DNA of 64,000 nucleotides from Pseudarthrobacter sp. ATCC 49987. Lineage in GTDB: Bacteria; Actinomycetota; Actinomycetes; Actinomycetales; Micrococcaceae. This document shows, piece by piece, positions 43,059-50,878 of this stretch; the stretch's first letter is position 1, and each line of letters begins with the position of its first letter. The notes beneath the pieces were generated by a model. The model was not told the origin of the DNA. It worked only from the letters and a program-made list of their open reading frames with translations, and made no database searches. The stretch spans positions 2,108,001 through 2,172,000 of the forward strand of contig NZ_JAABNS010000001.1 in assembly GCF_009928425.1 (NCBI RefSeq), in the 5' to 3' direction. Position numbers and translations under genes: made by a program.

Positions 43059-45092
43059 TTAGCGGGGGAACACCATCGCGGGACGCTGGCCACACGACTC
43101 GAGCATCGCCACCAGAACACGGTGCAGCTCATCGGCGCCCTCGATCCGCTCCGGCAGCCCCGCCATGAGATCGGCCGGGCCGAGCAGCACCGCGCGGTCC
43201 TGCCACCCGCCGAGGCCCCCGTGGGAACCGACGAGGCCCTCGAACGCCGCAACGTCGTTGGTCACCGGATCCACCGCACTGTTGACGTAGAGATCCGGCG
43301 CCTCGGGGTCCATCAGCGCACGCTCAAGCACCCGGGCCGCGTGGGACCCGAAGACAGCCAACGGGTCGTCACCCTCCACCCCACCGCTTGCGAGGTTGAC
43401 GCGGCCACCGCCACCGATCGCCCACGCCCGGCCCTCGTCATCGATGCCGGCGACAAAGCCGACGCCGGGATGACCGGCCAGGCCCGGGATCAGGGCCGGC
43501 CACTCCCGGTCGAGTCCCTGGAGCGTCCGCCGCCGGTCGCCCCGCACGTAGACCAGTCCCAGATTGCCCGAACCCAGCACCACAACCGGCTCCTCGGCGG
43601 TTTCGCGGGGAGCCGACGTCTGCTGGGCCCTGGCCAGCCCCTCATCGGCACGGACCGCGAGTTTCCCGGCCATCCGGCCGGACGCGATGTCTCCGGCTAA
43701 GGAGTCCGCGCGCCCCAGCCCTTCGACGGACGCGTCCACGTTCTGTACGTGTTCGTGCATAAGTTCCGCGCACAGGCCGCCGAGCGTCTGGCCATAGCGG
43801 TCGGCGAACGGGGTGCCCTGGGACTGGCCGTGGTCCGAGAGCACGACCAGCCGGTAGCGGCGGGGAGCGGATGCGGCGAGCAGGGCCAGGGATCCCAGCG
43901 TGCGGTCCAGGCCGTCCAGTGCGGCGAGCGACTCGGGCCGGAACACGCCGGCGTGGTGGGCGATCTCGTCGTAGTCAACGTAGTCGACGTAGATGCTCTT
44001 CGTGCCGCGACGCAGCTCCTCGGCCACCAGGACCGTGTTCAGGTCACGCAGGAGACTGTTGGTGACTGCCCGTAGCAGGGCGAAGGTCCAGTCCCGGCGC
44101 ACGCGCGGGTCGAGGTCATTCTTGACCTGGCGCCGGGCCTGCCACCGTTCCTTGAGGAGCTCCCCGACGGTCCGGGTGAGGCTGCGCATGAACCCGTTCG
44201 GCGACGTGAAAAACCAGGCGAATGCACGACGGGTTTGGGCGGATCCGCGCCTGACTTCCACCCGGCTCATCGTCAGCAGCGACCGGGGCGCGTCACCGGT
44301 GAACAGGTTCGAAATGGAGACCCCGTCATCGCAGAGCAGGCCCTGGCCGGTGCGGTGCTTTTCCTCGATCACCCTGGCATCGGCCGGCCGGTTGGCCACC
44401 AGGACCCGGTTGAGCTTCCGGTCGTACCACCGGAACGCCGGGACCCCGTCAACGGTGCCGTGCAGGATGCCCAGCTGGCTGGCCGGCGTGGTGCAGGGCA
44501 GCTGCGGTGTCCATTCGCGGAACGTGTACTCCCCCGAAGACAGCCAGCGCCGGATGTGGGGAACCGCACCGGACTGGACCGCCCACTGCAGCACCGGGAA
44601 GGGGACGCCGTCGAGCTGCACGAACAGGACGCCGTCAATTTCGGGATCAGTCACCGGATTCTGCCGGCGTGCCCTGCCGGCCAGCGAGGTGATGAGGCCG
44701 TCATCCGTTCCGGCTGTGGCGGCCCATGAGATGAGCGTGCCCACCACAGCGCTGACCCAGGTTGCGGCGACGGCGGTCCACGCCGTCGACTCGATGCCGG
44801 GCACCAGACGGATGGCGAGGTACATGATCAGGGCCTGCCCGAGCAGGGCGGTCAGAAGAACTGCCAGCCAGCCCACCCTGGCCGAGATCTCGACCAGAGC
44901 GGGGCGCAAGACCAGACCGACAATGCCGGCCGCCGCCGCCACGGCTGCGTATGCCCACCAGCTGGTTGCAGAGAACCCCGGCAGCAGCGCACCGGTGACG
45001 ATCAGGGCCACAGTCGAGCCGGCCCAGGCAATGGCCAGCCTGGCCAGGTCGGTGACTCGGACGCCGCGGGTGCGGGCAGCGCGCGTCGGCAT
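43059..45092 (-). CDS. Phage-holin-family membrane domain fused to alkaline-phosphatase-family domain
   Basis: The 677-residue protein starts with about 130 residues holding four hydrophobic segments of the mycobacterial phage holin superfamily IV type (LLPGFSATSWWAYAAVAAAA). The remaining 540 residues are a type I phosphodiesterase/alkaline-phosphatase-like domain, with metal-site candidates FVQLDGVPFPVLQWA, VDYVDYDEIAHHAG and VVLSDHGQSQGTPF. The active site is probably outside the membrane. The substrate is unknown. CATACT lies 6 nt before the ATG. Confidence 0.82.
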   Translation of the reverse strand: MPTRAARTRGVRVTDLARLAIAWAGSTVALIVTGALLPGFSATSWWAYAAVAAAAGIVGLVLRPALVEISARVGWLAVLLTALLGQALIMYLAIRLVPGIESTAWTAVAATWVSAVVGTLISWAATAGTDDGLITSLAGRARRQNPVTDPEIDGVLFVQLDGVPFPVLQWAVQSGAVPHIRRWLSSGEYTFREWTPQLPCTTPASQLGILHGTVDGVPAFRWYDRKLNRVLVANRPADARVIEEKHRTGQGLLCDDGVSISNLFTGDAPRSLLTMSRVEVRRGSAQTRRAFAWFFTSPNGFMRSLTRTVGELLKERWQARRQVKNDLDPRVRRDWTFALLRAVTNSLLRDLNTVLVAEELRRGTKSIYVDYVDYDEIAHHAGVFRPESLAALDGLDRTLGSLALLAASAPRRYRLVVLSDHGQSQGTPFADRYGQTLGGLCAELMHEHVQNVDASVEGLGRADSLAGDIASGRMAGKLAVRADEGLARAQQTSAPRETAEEPVVVLGSGNLGLVYVRGDRRRTLQGLDREWPALIPGLAGHPGVGFVAGIDDEGRAWAIGGGGRVNLASGGVEGDDPLAVFGSHAARVLERALMDPEAPDLYVNSAVDPVTNDVAAFEGLVGSHGGLGGWQDRAVLLGPADLMAGLPERIEGADELHRVLVAMLESCGQRPAMVFPR

Positions 45093-45104
45093 TTTCCCAG
45101 TATG
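45093..45104 (-). promoter_or_regulatory. -10 element of leaderless holin/phosphatase gene
   Basis: CATACT on the minus strand ends 6 nt before the ATG at 45092. Confidence 0.45.
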
Positions 45105-45222
45105 TCCGGCCGTGGCCTGCCGGCACTCATCCGCACCGGGTGAGAAAAATCAGCCCCTGGCAGCGGCGCCTGGCCCGCGGTTGCCGTCCACGCGCTCTCC
45201 GGCGCGGCACGGCGGCCGGTGC

Positions 45223-45390
45223 CTAGTCGTCCTCGTCGCCTTTTTCCCAGGATTCGTTGCGGGCTTTGACCTTCTCGAGGGCGTGTTCGGCCTCTTCCCG
45301 CGTCTTGTACGGGCCAATCAGCTGGCTCCAGTCGGACATGGCGTCCTCTTCAACCTCGTGCGTGTTGACGTTGTACCAGTACTCCGGCAT
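45223..45390 (-). CDS. 55-residue SPOR-like small protein
   Basis: The short frame encodes [20 protein letters not shown], then a [20 protein letters not shown] segment and an acidic end. The [13 protein letters not shown] stretch resembles half of a SPOR-type repeat. Small proteins of this kind are found beside map in Arthrobacter relatives, which is family knowledge and not shown here. Base use (third-position G or C, few rare codons) is typical of a real gene. Upstream GAGGAGC is 6 nt before the ATG. It is divergent from map. Confidence 0.78.
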   Translation of the reverse strand: MPEYWYNVNTHEVEEDAMSDWSQLIGPYKTREEAEHALEKVKARNESWEKGDEDD

Positions 45391-45482
45391 CGATGCTCCT
45401 CAGCTCTTATGGTGGCGGCCCGCGGGCGTCGCGGGGCGTTTGTATCGCGGCGTTTGTTTCTGTGCCTCCGGCCGGGGCCTTA

Positions 45483-45494
45483 TATGATCAATGT
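45483..45494 (+). promoter_or_regulatory. -10 element of leaderless map
   Basis: TATGAT ends 6 nt before the ATG at 45495 and no Shine-Dalgarno is present. The same hexamer and spacing precede the tricorn gene. Confidence 0.6.
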
Positions 45495-46373
45495 ATGCCT
45501 TCTCTAGCCTCGACTGCACCCATCGGCACCCTGGTCCCGGGAGCTGTCAGCCCGCAGCTGCCCGTTCCGGCGTCGATCCCGCGCCCCGAATACGTGGGCA
45601 AGCCCGCGCCGGCCAAGTTCACCGGTTCCGAGGTCAAATCGGCGGAGACCATCGAGAAGATCCGCGTCGCCTCGCGGATTGCCGCGCAGGCCATCGTGGA
45701 GGTCGGCAAGCACATCCAGCCCGGCGTCACCACGGACCAGCTGGACCGGGTGGGCCACGAGTTCCTGCTCGACCACCATGCCTATCCGTCCACCCTCGGC
45801 TACCGGGGCTTTCCCAAGTCCCTGTGCTCGTCGTTGAACGAAGTCATCTGCCACGGCATCCCGGACAGCACCGTGGTTCAGGACGGGGACATCGTCAACA
45901 TCGACATCACGGCCTTTATCGGCGGCGTGCACGGCGACACCAACTACACGTTCCTGGCCGGCGACGTTGACGAGGAATCCCGCCTGCTCGTCGAGCGGAC
46001 CCAGGAATCCCTGAACCGGGCCATCCGCGCTGTCGCCCCGGGCCGCGAAATCAACGTGATCGGCCGCACCATCGAGTCCTACGCCAAGCGTTTCGGCTAC
46101 GGCGTCGTCCGCGACTTCACCGGCCACGGCGTGGGTGAGGCCTTCCACACCGGCCTGATCATCCCGCACTACGATGCTGCCCCGGCCTACAACACGGTCA
46201 TGGAGACCGGCATGGTCTTCACGATCGAACCGATGCTGACACTGGGCACCGTGGACTGGGACATGTGGGCCGATGACTGGACCGTGGTCACCCGCGACCG
46301 GAAACGCACCGCGCAGTTCGAGCACACCCTGCTGGTCACCGAGACCGGCGCCGAGGTGCTGACCCTCCCCTGA
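45495..46373 (+). CDS. map: Type I methionine aminopeptidase
   Basis: The 292-residue enzyme removes the initiator methionine. The five metal ligands are visible: two Asp in [19 protein letters not shown], His in [12 protein letters not shown], Glu in VFTIEPM and Glu in AQFEHTLLV. An N-terminal extension of about 45 residues (Pro-rich, [16 protein letters not shown]) matches the actinobacterial MetAP1c-type form. The ATG is chosen for its position 6 nt after a good -10. Confidence 0.94.
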   Translation: MPSLASTAPIGTLVPGAVSPQLPVPASIPRPEYVGKPAPAKFTGSEVKSAETIEKIRVASRIAAQAIVEVGKHIQPGVTTDQLDRVGHEFLLDHHAYPSTLGYRGFPKSLCSSLNEVICHGIPDSTVVQDGDIVNIDITAFIGGVHGDTNYTFLAGDVDEESRLLVERTQESLNRAIRAVAPGREINVIGRTIESYAKRFGYGVVRDFTGHGVGEAFHTGLIIPHYDAAPAYNTVMETGMVFTIEPMLTLGTVDWDMWADDWTVVTRDRKRTAQFEHTLLVTETGAEVLTLP

Positions 46374-46462
46374 TTCCCGCTCCACCAGAAGATCCCGGTC
46401 TTCGCCCCCCGGCCCTGGGCCGCACCCTCCTAGCTCCGCCCCCTGCCACGAACGGAACCACA

Positions 46463-47266
46463 TTGGCCAAGAAGGACGAGAAGTCGAAGAAGAACGCCCC
46501 GCTGATCGGCATCGACATCGGCGGCACCGGGATCAAGGGCGGGATCGTCGACCTGAAGAAGGGCAAGCTGATCGGTGACCGCCTGCGCATCCCCACCCCG
46601 CAGCCCTCGACGCCCGAATCCGTTGCCGAAGTCGTGGCCCAGGTTGTCGCCGAACTGTCCGCCCGACCCGACGCGCCGGCACCGGACTCGCCAGTGGGCG
46701 TCACCTTCCCGGGCATCATCCAGCACGGTGTGGTCCACTCCGCCGCCAATGTGGACAAGTCGTGGCTGGAAATGGACATCGATGCCCTGCTGACGGCCCG
46801 TCTCGGCCGCCCGGTGGAGGTCATCAACGACGCCGACGCCGCCGGCCTGGCAGAGGCACGCTTCGGCGCGGGCGAGTTCGTCGAGGGGACAGTGCTGGTC
46901 ATCACGCTCGGCACCGGGATCGGCTCCGCCTTTATCTTCGACGGCAAGCTTGTTCCCAACGCCGAGCTCGGCCACCTTGAAATCGATGGGTTCGACGCCG
47001 AGAGCAAGGCCTCAGCCGTGGCCCGCGAGCGGGACGGCCTGAGCTGGGAGGAGTACAGCGTGCTGCTCCAGCGGTACTTCTCCCACGTGGAGTTCCTCTT
47101 CTCCCCCGAACTGTTCATCGTCGGCGGCGGCATCTCGAAACGGGCCGACGAATACCTGCCGCGGCTGCAGCTGCGCACGCCGATCGTCCCGGCCGAGCTG
47201 AAGAACGACGCCGGAATCGTCGGCGCCGCCCTCGAGATCGCGCTGAAGCACAAACTGGCCAAGTAG
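46463..47266 (+). CDS. ppgK: Polyphosphate glucokinase
   Basis: The 267-residue ROK-family kinase phosphorylates glucose using polyphosphate (and often ATP). Marks are the phosphate loop IGIDIGGTGIKGGIVDL, PVGVTFPGIIQHG, the glucose site INDADAAGLAEARFG, VITLGTGIGSAFIF and AELGHLEIDG. The specificity call rests on family likeness in length and on the LGHLEIDG motif. The start appears to be TTG at 46463, giving MAKKDEKSKKNAPLIGIDIG; no ATG or GTG fits as well. A long hairpin follows the stop. Confidence 0.9.
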   Translation: MAKKDEKSKKNAPLIGIDIGGTGIKGGIVDLKKGKLIGDRLRIPTPQPSTPESVAEVVAQVVAELSARPDAPAPDSPVGVTFPGIIQHGVVHSAANVDKSWLEMDIDALLTARLGRPVEVINDADAAGLAEARFGAGEFVEGTVLVITLGTGIGSAFIFDGKLVPNAELGHLEIDGFDAESKASAVARERDGLSWEEYSVLLQRYFSHVEFLFSPELFIVGGGISKRADEYLPRLQLRTPIVPAELKNDAGIVGAALEIALKHKLAK

Positions 47267-47268
47267 CC

Positions 47269-47328
47269 AATGAGCTATCACTCCGGGTCGTCCTGAACGC
47301 TGGGAACGACCCGGAGTGATAGCTCATT
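47269..47328. terminator. 23-bp perfect hairpin between convergent ppgK and nrdR
   Basis: Arms 47269-47291 and 47306-47328 are perfectly complementary over 23 bp with a 14-nt loop. On the plus strand TTTTTATTT follows, a classic intrinsic terminator for ppgK. It begins 2 nt after the ppgK stop. Confidence 0.88.
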
Positions 47329-47422
47329 TTTTATTTGGTGCCGGTGGCGGCTGCGGCTTCCCCTCCGCTGCCACCACCGGAGTCTGTGGGCCGGTGGCGC
47401 TGGTACTGGAGCCCGGTGCTCC

Positions 47423-47914
47423 TTAGAGCGGGCTCTTCTGCTGGCTTGTGCCTTCACGGCCCTTGGTCTCGGCCTCATGGCGGAGCAGGGAGATGGCGGC
47501 TTCGAAGTCCTCAAGGGATTCGAAGGCCTGGTAGACGCTCGCGAAGCGCAGGTAAGCAACCTCGTCGAGCCGCTGGAGCGGGTTGAGGATGGCGAGGCCA
47601 ACTTCATGGGCATCGATCTCCGCGGCGCCGGAGGCCCGGATGGTCTCTTCGACTTCCTGGGCCAGCATGGCGAGGTCGTCCTCGGTGACGGGACGGCCCT
47701 GGCAGGCCTTGCGGACGCCGTTGATGACCTTGCTGCGGCTGAACGGCTCACCAATGCCTGACCGCTTGATCACGGTGAGGCTGGTGGTCTCGACAGTGGT
47801 GAAGCGTCGCCCGCACTCGGGGCACTGCCGGCGTCGTCGGATAGCCGAGCCGTCGTCGGCGATCCGGCTGTCCACCACACGCGAATCAGGGTTCCGGCAA
47901 AACGGGCAATACAT
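47423..47914 (-). CDS. nrdR: Transcriptional repressor NrdR
   Basis: The 163-residue protein has the N-terminal zinc ribbon ([17 protein letters not shown] then [12 protein letters not shown]) and an ATP-cone domain ([20 protein letters not shown]). NrdR senses ATP/dATP and represses ribonucleotide reductase genes. No reductase gene is in this window. The ATG at 47914, with GGGAGGAAAC upstream, is chosen over an in-frame extension because family members start at MYCPFC. Two sites of NrdR-box form lie upstream, so it probably regulates itself. Confidence 0.95.
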   Translation of the reverse strand: MYCPFCRNPDSRVVDSRIADDGSAIRRRRQCPECGRRFTTVETTSLTVIKRSGIGEPFSRSKVINGVRKACQGRPVTEDDLAMLAQEVEETIRASGAAEIDAHEVGLAILNPLQRLDEVAYLRFASVYQAFESLEDFEAAISLLRHEAETKGREGTSQQKSPL

Positions 47915-47987
47915 GGCGTTTCCTCCCCTGTCGCAAGTCCATGTCAGGTCGCACATCGATGTCACTTGGCTCCGCCATCAGTTTACG

Positions 47988-48031
47988 ACTAGATGTAGCT
48001 GAATAACAAGCCTGTAATTACTACATGTAGT
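47988..48031 (-). promoter_or_regulatory. Pair of candidate NrdR boxes
   Basis: ACTAGATGTAGC (47988-47999) and ACTACATGTAGT (48020-48031) both match the NrdR-box pattern aCwAtATaTwGt closely, and their centres are 32 bp apart, three helical turns. They lie between hisD and nrdR, with the second box 3 nt from the hisD stop codon. Confidence 0.72.
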
Positions 48032-48033
48032 GG

Positions 48034-49425
48034 TCAGGCGTCCTGGGCGAACCGAATAGTGACCGCTTCGCCGTGCGCCGGGAGGTCCTCCGCCCCGGAC
48101 AGGCTCACAATGTGCCCGCTCACCTCTTCCAGGGCGGCGCGGGAGTAGTTGATCACCTGGATGGCGCGCAGGAAGGTGGTCACGTTCAGTCCGGAGGAGA
48201 ACGCCGCCGTGCCGCTGGTCGGCAGCACGTGGTTGGAGCCGGCGCAGTAGTCGCCCAGGCTTACGGGGCTGTAGTCCCCGACGAAGATCGCCCCGGCGCT
48301 GCGGATCCGGCCCGCGACCGTGGCCGCGTCAGCCGTCATGATTTCCAGGTGTTCGGCGGCGTAGGCGTTGCACGCCGCGATGCCCTGTTCGAGGTTGTCC
48401 ACCAGGACGACTCCGGACTGCGGGCCTGAGAGTGCCTCACGGACCCGGCTGCTGTGTTTGGTCAGTGCCGCCTGGCGATCGAGTTCCACCCGTACGGCGG
48501 CGGCGAGGGCCTCGGAGTCCGTGATCAGCACGGATGCCGCTTTGGGGTCGTGCTCGGCCTGGCTGATCAGGTCGGCCGCGACCAGGCCCGGCTGCGCCGT
48601 GGCGTCGGCCAGAATCGCAATCTCCGTGGTGCCGGCCTCGGAATCGATGCCCACCACGCCCTTGACGAGACGCTTCGCGGTGGCGACAAAGACGTTGCCC
48701 GGGCCTGTGACGACGTCCACCGGGTCCAGCCCGGCCTTCCCCCCTGAGGCGGGGACGCCGTAGGCGAAAGCCGCGATGGCCTGGGCGCCGCCGATCGCGT
48801 AGACCTCTTCGATCCCGAGCAGGCACGCTGCGGCAAGGATCGTGGGGTGTGGGAGGCCGTCGAAGTCCTTCTGCGGCGGGGATGCCAGTGCGATGGATTC
48901 GACACCGGCTGCGAGGGCCGGGACAACGTTCATGATCACGGAGGACGGGTAGACCGCCAGGCCGCCGGGCACGTAGAGGCCGACGCGTGCCACGGGGACC
49001 CAGTTCTGGCTGACCACCGCGCCTTCTCCGAGTTCGACGTCGGTGTCCGCCGGGCGCTGGGCATCGGCAAAGCGGCGGGCACGCTTGATGGACTCTTCCA
49101 GGGCTGCCCGCACGGCGGGGTCGAGCCCGGCCAGGGCAGCCGTGAGCGCTTCCGCGGGGACCCGGGGATGCGCCTGCTCCACGCCGTCGAACGTCCGGGC
49201 CAGTTCGCTGAGTGCCTCGAAGCCCCGGGTGCGGACGGCGTGGATGATGTCCAGGACCTTCTGCTCGGCATCAGCCATGGTGCCGGCCCTGGCCCGGGGT
49301 ACCGCGGCACGGAGACCCGCGAGGGTCAGGCGCTGGCCGCGGAGGTCGACGGTGCGGAAGTCTGGGTCGGCGGGTGCCTGGGGCGCAGTTGCGGCCGGTA
49401 CGGAGCTGTCAGCTGAAAGGGTCAC
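48034..49425 (-). CDS. hisD: Histidinol dehydrogenase
   Basis: The 463-residue zinc enzyme oxidises L-histidinol to histidine in the last two steps of histidine synthesis. Visible marks are [54 protein letters not shown], the QAEHDPKA metal/substrate site and [16 protein letters not shown]. About 20 residues precede the conserved start (FRTVDLRGQ). GTG at 49425 has TAAAAT exactly 6 nt upstream and no Shine-Dalgarno. No other his gene is adjacent. Confidence 0.95.
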   Translation of the reverse strand: MTLSADSSVPAATAPQAPADPDFRTVDLRGQRLTLAGLRAAVPRARAGTMADAEQKVLDIIHAVRTRGFEALSELARTFDGVEQAHPRVPAEALTAALAGLDPAVRAALEESIKRARRFADAQRPADTDVELGEGAVVSQNWVPVARVGLYVPGGLAVYPSSVIMNVVPALAAGVESIALASPPQKDFDGLPHPTILAAACLLGIEEVYAIGGAQAIAAFAYGVPASGGKAGLDPVDVVTGPGNVFVATAKRLVKGVVGIDSEAGTTEIAILADATAQPGLVAADLISQAEHDPKAASVLITDSEALAAAVRVELDRQAALTKHSSRVREALSGPQSGVVLVDNLEQGIAACNAYAAEHLEIMTADAATVAGRIRSAGAIFVGDYSPVSLGDYCAGSNHVLPTSGTAAFSSGLNVTTFLRAIQVINYSRAALEEVSGHIVSLSGAEDLPAHGEAVTIRFAQDA

Positions 49426-49437
49426 CCGTTCATTTTA
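49426..49437 (-). promoter_or_regulatory. -10 element of leaderless hisD
   Basis: TAAAAT on the minus strand ends 6 nt before the GTG start. Confidence 0.55.
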
Positions 49438-49479
49438 CGTGCCGCGCCGGCGAGTCCCGCGCCTGTTACTTCGGGGCCG

Positions 49480-50118
49480 CTACCCGGAAGGCTGTTCGGT
49501 ATCCCCGAGGTCAGCCGCGTGGCCTGCATCCGGAGCCGGCTTGCTGAAGACGGTGTTCAGGAAGACAGCCAGGGCGGTGGCGGCCGGCCAGATCGCCAGG
49601 ACGGCCAGGGACCGCAGCGAGAAGGCGATGCTGGCGCTGGCCGTGTCTTCCGGCGCGCCCCACCACAGGCCGCACAGCACGCCGGTCCCCCAGGCCGCGA
49701 GGGCGCCCAGCGCTCCAGCGCCGACTGCCAGGAGCACGTCCCCGCCGGACGGGCCTTTGTGCCTGCTGCCCGACGCAACAGCGCCCGAAATGCAGCCGGC
49801 CAGCAGGAACAGGCCCGCCAGGATGAGGTCCCGCAGCAGCCACCCTTCCGTGTTTCCGCCGCTCCGCAGCTCCGGATTGCCGGACAGCAGGTTCAGTCCC
49901 GAGGGGGCCAGGAGCCACCACAGCAGCCCCGCCGGGATGCCGGCAGCGGCGATGGCCGCGGCTTTCCGCCACGTCACGGCGCGGACGCCGGGTTCCCGTC
50001 CCGGCCGGCCTGAAGCAGTGCCGGGCGGGAAGCCCTGGACCGGGTTCCGGGCGGAACCGTGCGGGGCGTCCTGCGGGGCGTCCTGTCGGAACTGGCCGTG
50101 TACTGCGGGCTGTGTCAT
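49480..50118 (-). CDS. Uncharacterised four-helix membrane protein
   Basis: The 212-residue protein has a 55-residue polar N-terminus and then four hydrophobic segments (KAAAIAAAGIPAGLLWWLLA, LILAGLFLLAGCISGAVASG, VLLAVGAGALGALAAWGTGV and a last one near 175-195). No motif of a known transporter or enzyme is seen. The ATG at 50118 is a good fit; a longer frame upstream runs into the region before the flavin reductase gene. It lies 54 nt upstream of hisD on the same strand. Confidence 0.72.
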   Translation of the reverse strand: MTQPAVHGQFRQDAPQDAPHGSARNPVQGFPPGTASGRPGREPGVRAVTWRKAAAIAAAGIPAGLLWWLLAPSGLNLLSGNPELRSGGNTEGWLLRDLILAGLFLLAGCISGAVASGSRHKGPSGGDVLLAVGAGALGALAAWGTGVLCGLWWGAPEDTASASIAFSLRSLAVLAIWPAATALAVFLNTVFSKPAPDAGHAADLGDTEQPSG

Positions 50119-50286
50119 GCAACAAACCTTAACAAGCTTTCCGGCGCCGGGGCACATGACATCGCGCGTCCGGCGGATGACGTTCCACATGACGGCTCCG
50201 GGTAAACAAGTAACGCCGCCGTTCGCAGGCGCAATACGCTGGCAGGGTAGGAACATCACACACGTGCAGCAGGGAGTTGGATCGCA

Positions 50287-50787
50287 GTGGCCACAGAGGA
50301 CCAAGCCTTCGAGGGAACGTTCCGGGAGATGTTCCGCCGGCACGCGGCCGGAGTGGCCATTATCACCGCCAACTTCAACGGCGTCCCCTTCGGCTTCACG
50401 GCGACCTCGGTGGCCTCGCTCTCGGCGAAGCCGCCCCGGTTCACGTTCAACATGGCCCGCACGTCCAGTTCCTGGCCGGCCGTGGCCAACACCACGTACA
50501 TCGGCGTCCACATGCTGGGGCTGGACAACCAGGAGCTTGCGGACCGGTTTGCCCGGACCAGCAACCGATTCGAGGGGGATCACTGGGCGCTCGGACCCCA
50601 TGAGGTGCCGATCCTGAACGACGTCGCCGGCTGGCTGATCGGCAAGGTCCAGATGCGGCTCTCCTTCGAGAACAACGCCGTGGTGGTGGTCGAGGTCGTG
50701 GAAGGCGAAGTCGGTGCCGACGGCGCCCCCCTGCTCTACCACTCCGGCTCCTATGGCCAGCCCGTGCCGCTCGACTACGAGATCTGA
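50287..50787 (+). CDS. Flavin reductase family protein
   Basis: The 166-residue protein has the FMN-binding split-barrel fold: REMFRRHAAGVAIITANFNG, the flavin-contact GFTATSVASLSAKPPRFTFN and a C-terminal LLYHSGSYGQPVPLD. Such proteins supply reduced flavin to two-component monooxygenases or use it directly; no partner gene is adjacent. The start is GTG at 50287 with GGGAG upstream. Confidence 0.87.
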   Translation: MATEDQAFEGTFREMFRRHAAGVAIITANFNGVPFGFTATSVASLSAKPPRFTFNMARTSSSWPAVANTTYIGVHMLGLDNQELADRFARTSNRFEGDHWALGPHEVPILNDVAGWLIGKVQMRLSFENNAVVVVEVVEGEVGADGAPLLYHSGSYGQPVPLDYEI

Positions 50788-50790
50788 CCT

Positions 50791-50852
50791 GTCACCTCTC
50801 GAGGTGACACTTAATGCCCATGTCTTTGAGCGGCATGGGCATTAACTGTCAC
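50791..50852. terminator. Overlapping hairpins between convergent flavin reductase and dnaE
   Basis: A larger hairpin has arms 50804-50822 and 50834-50852 (19 bp, one mismatch, around AATGCCCATG). A small one, GTCACCTC-TC-GAGGTGAC (50791-50808), shares GTGAC with it, so the two cannot form together on one strand. Confidence 0.72.
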
Positions 50853-50878
50853 TTCGGCGGGGGTCGAGCCCGTATAGA

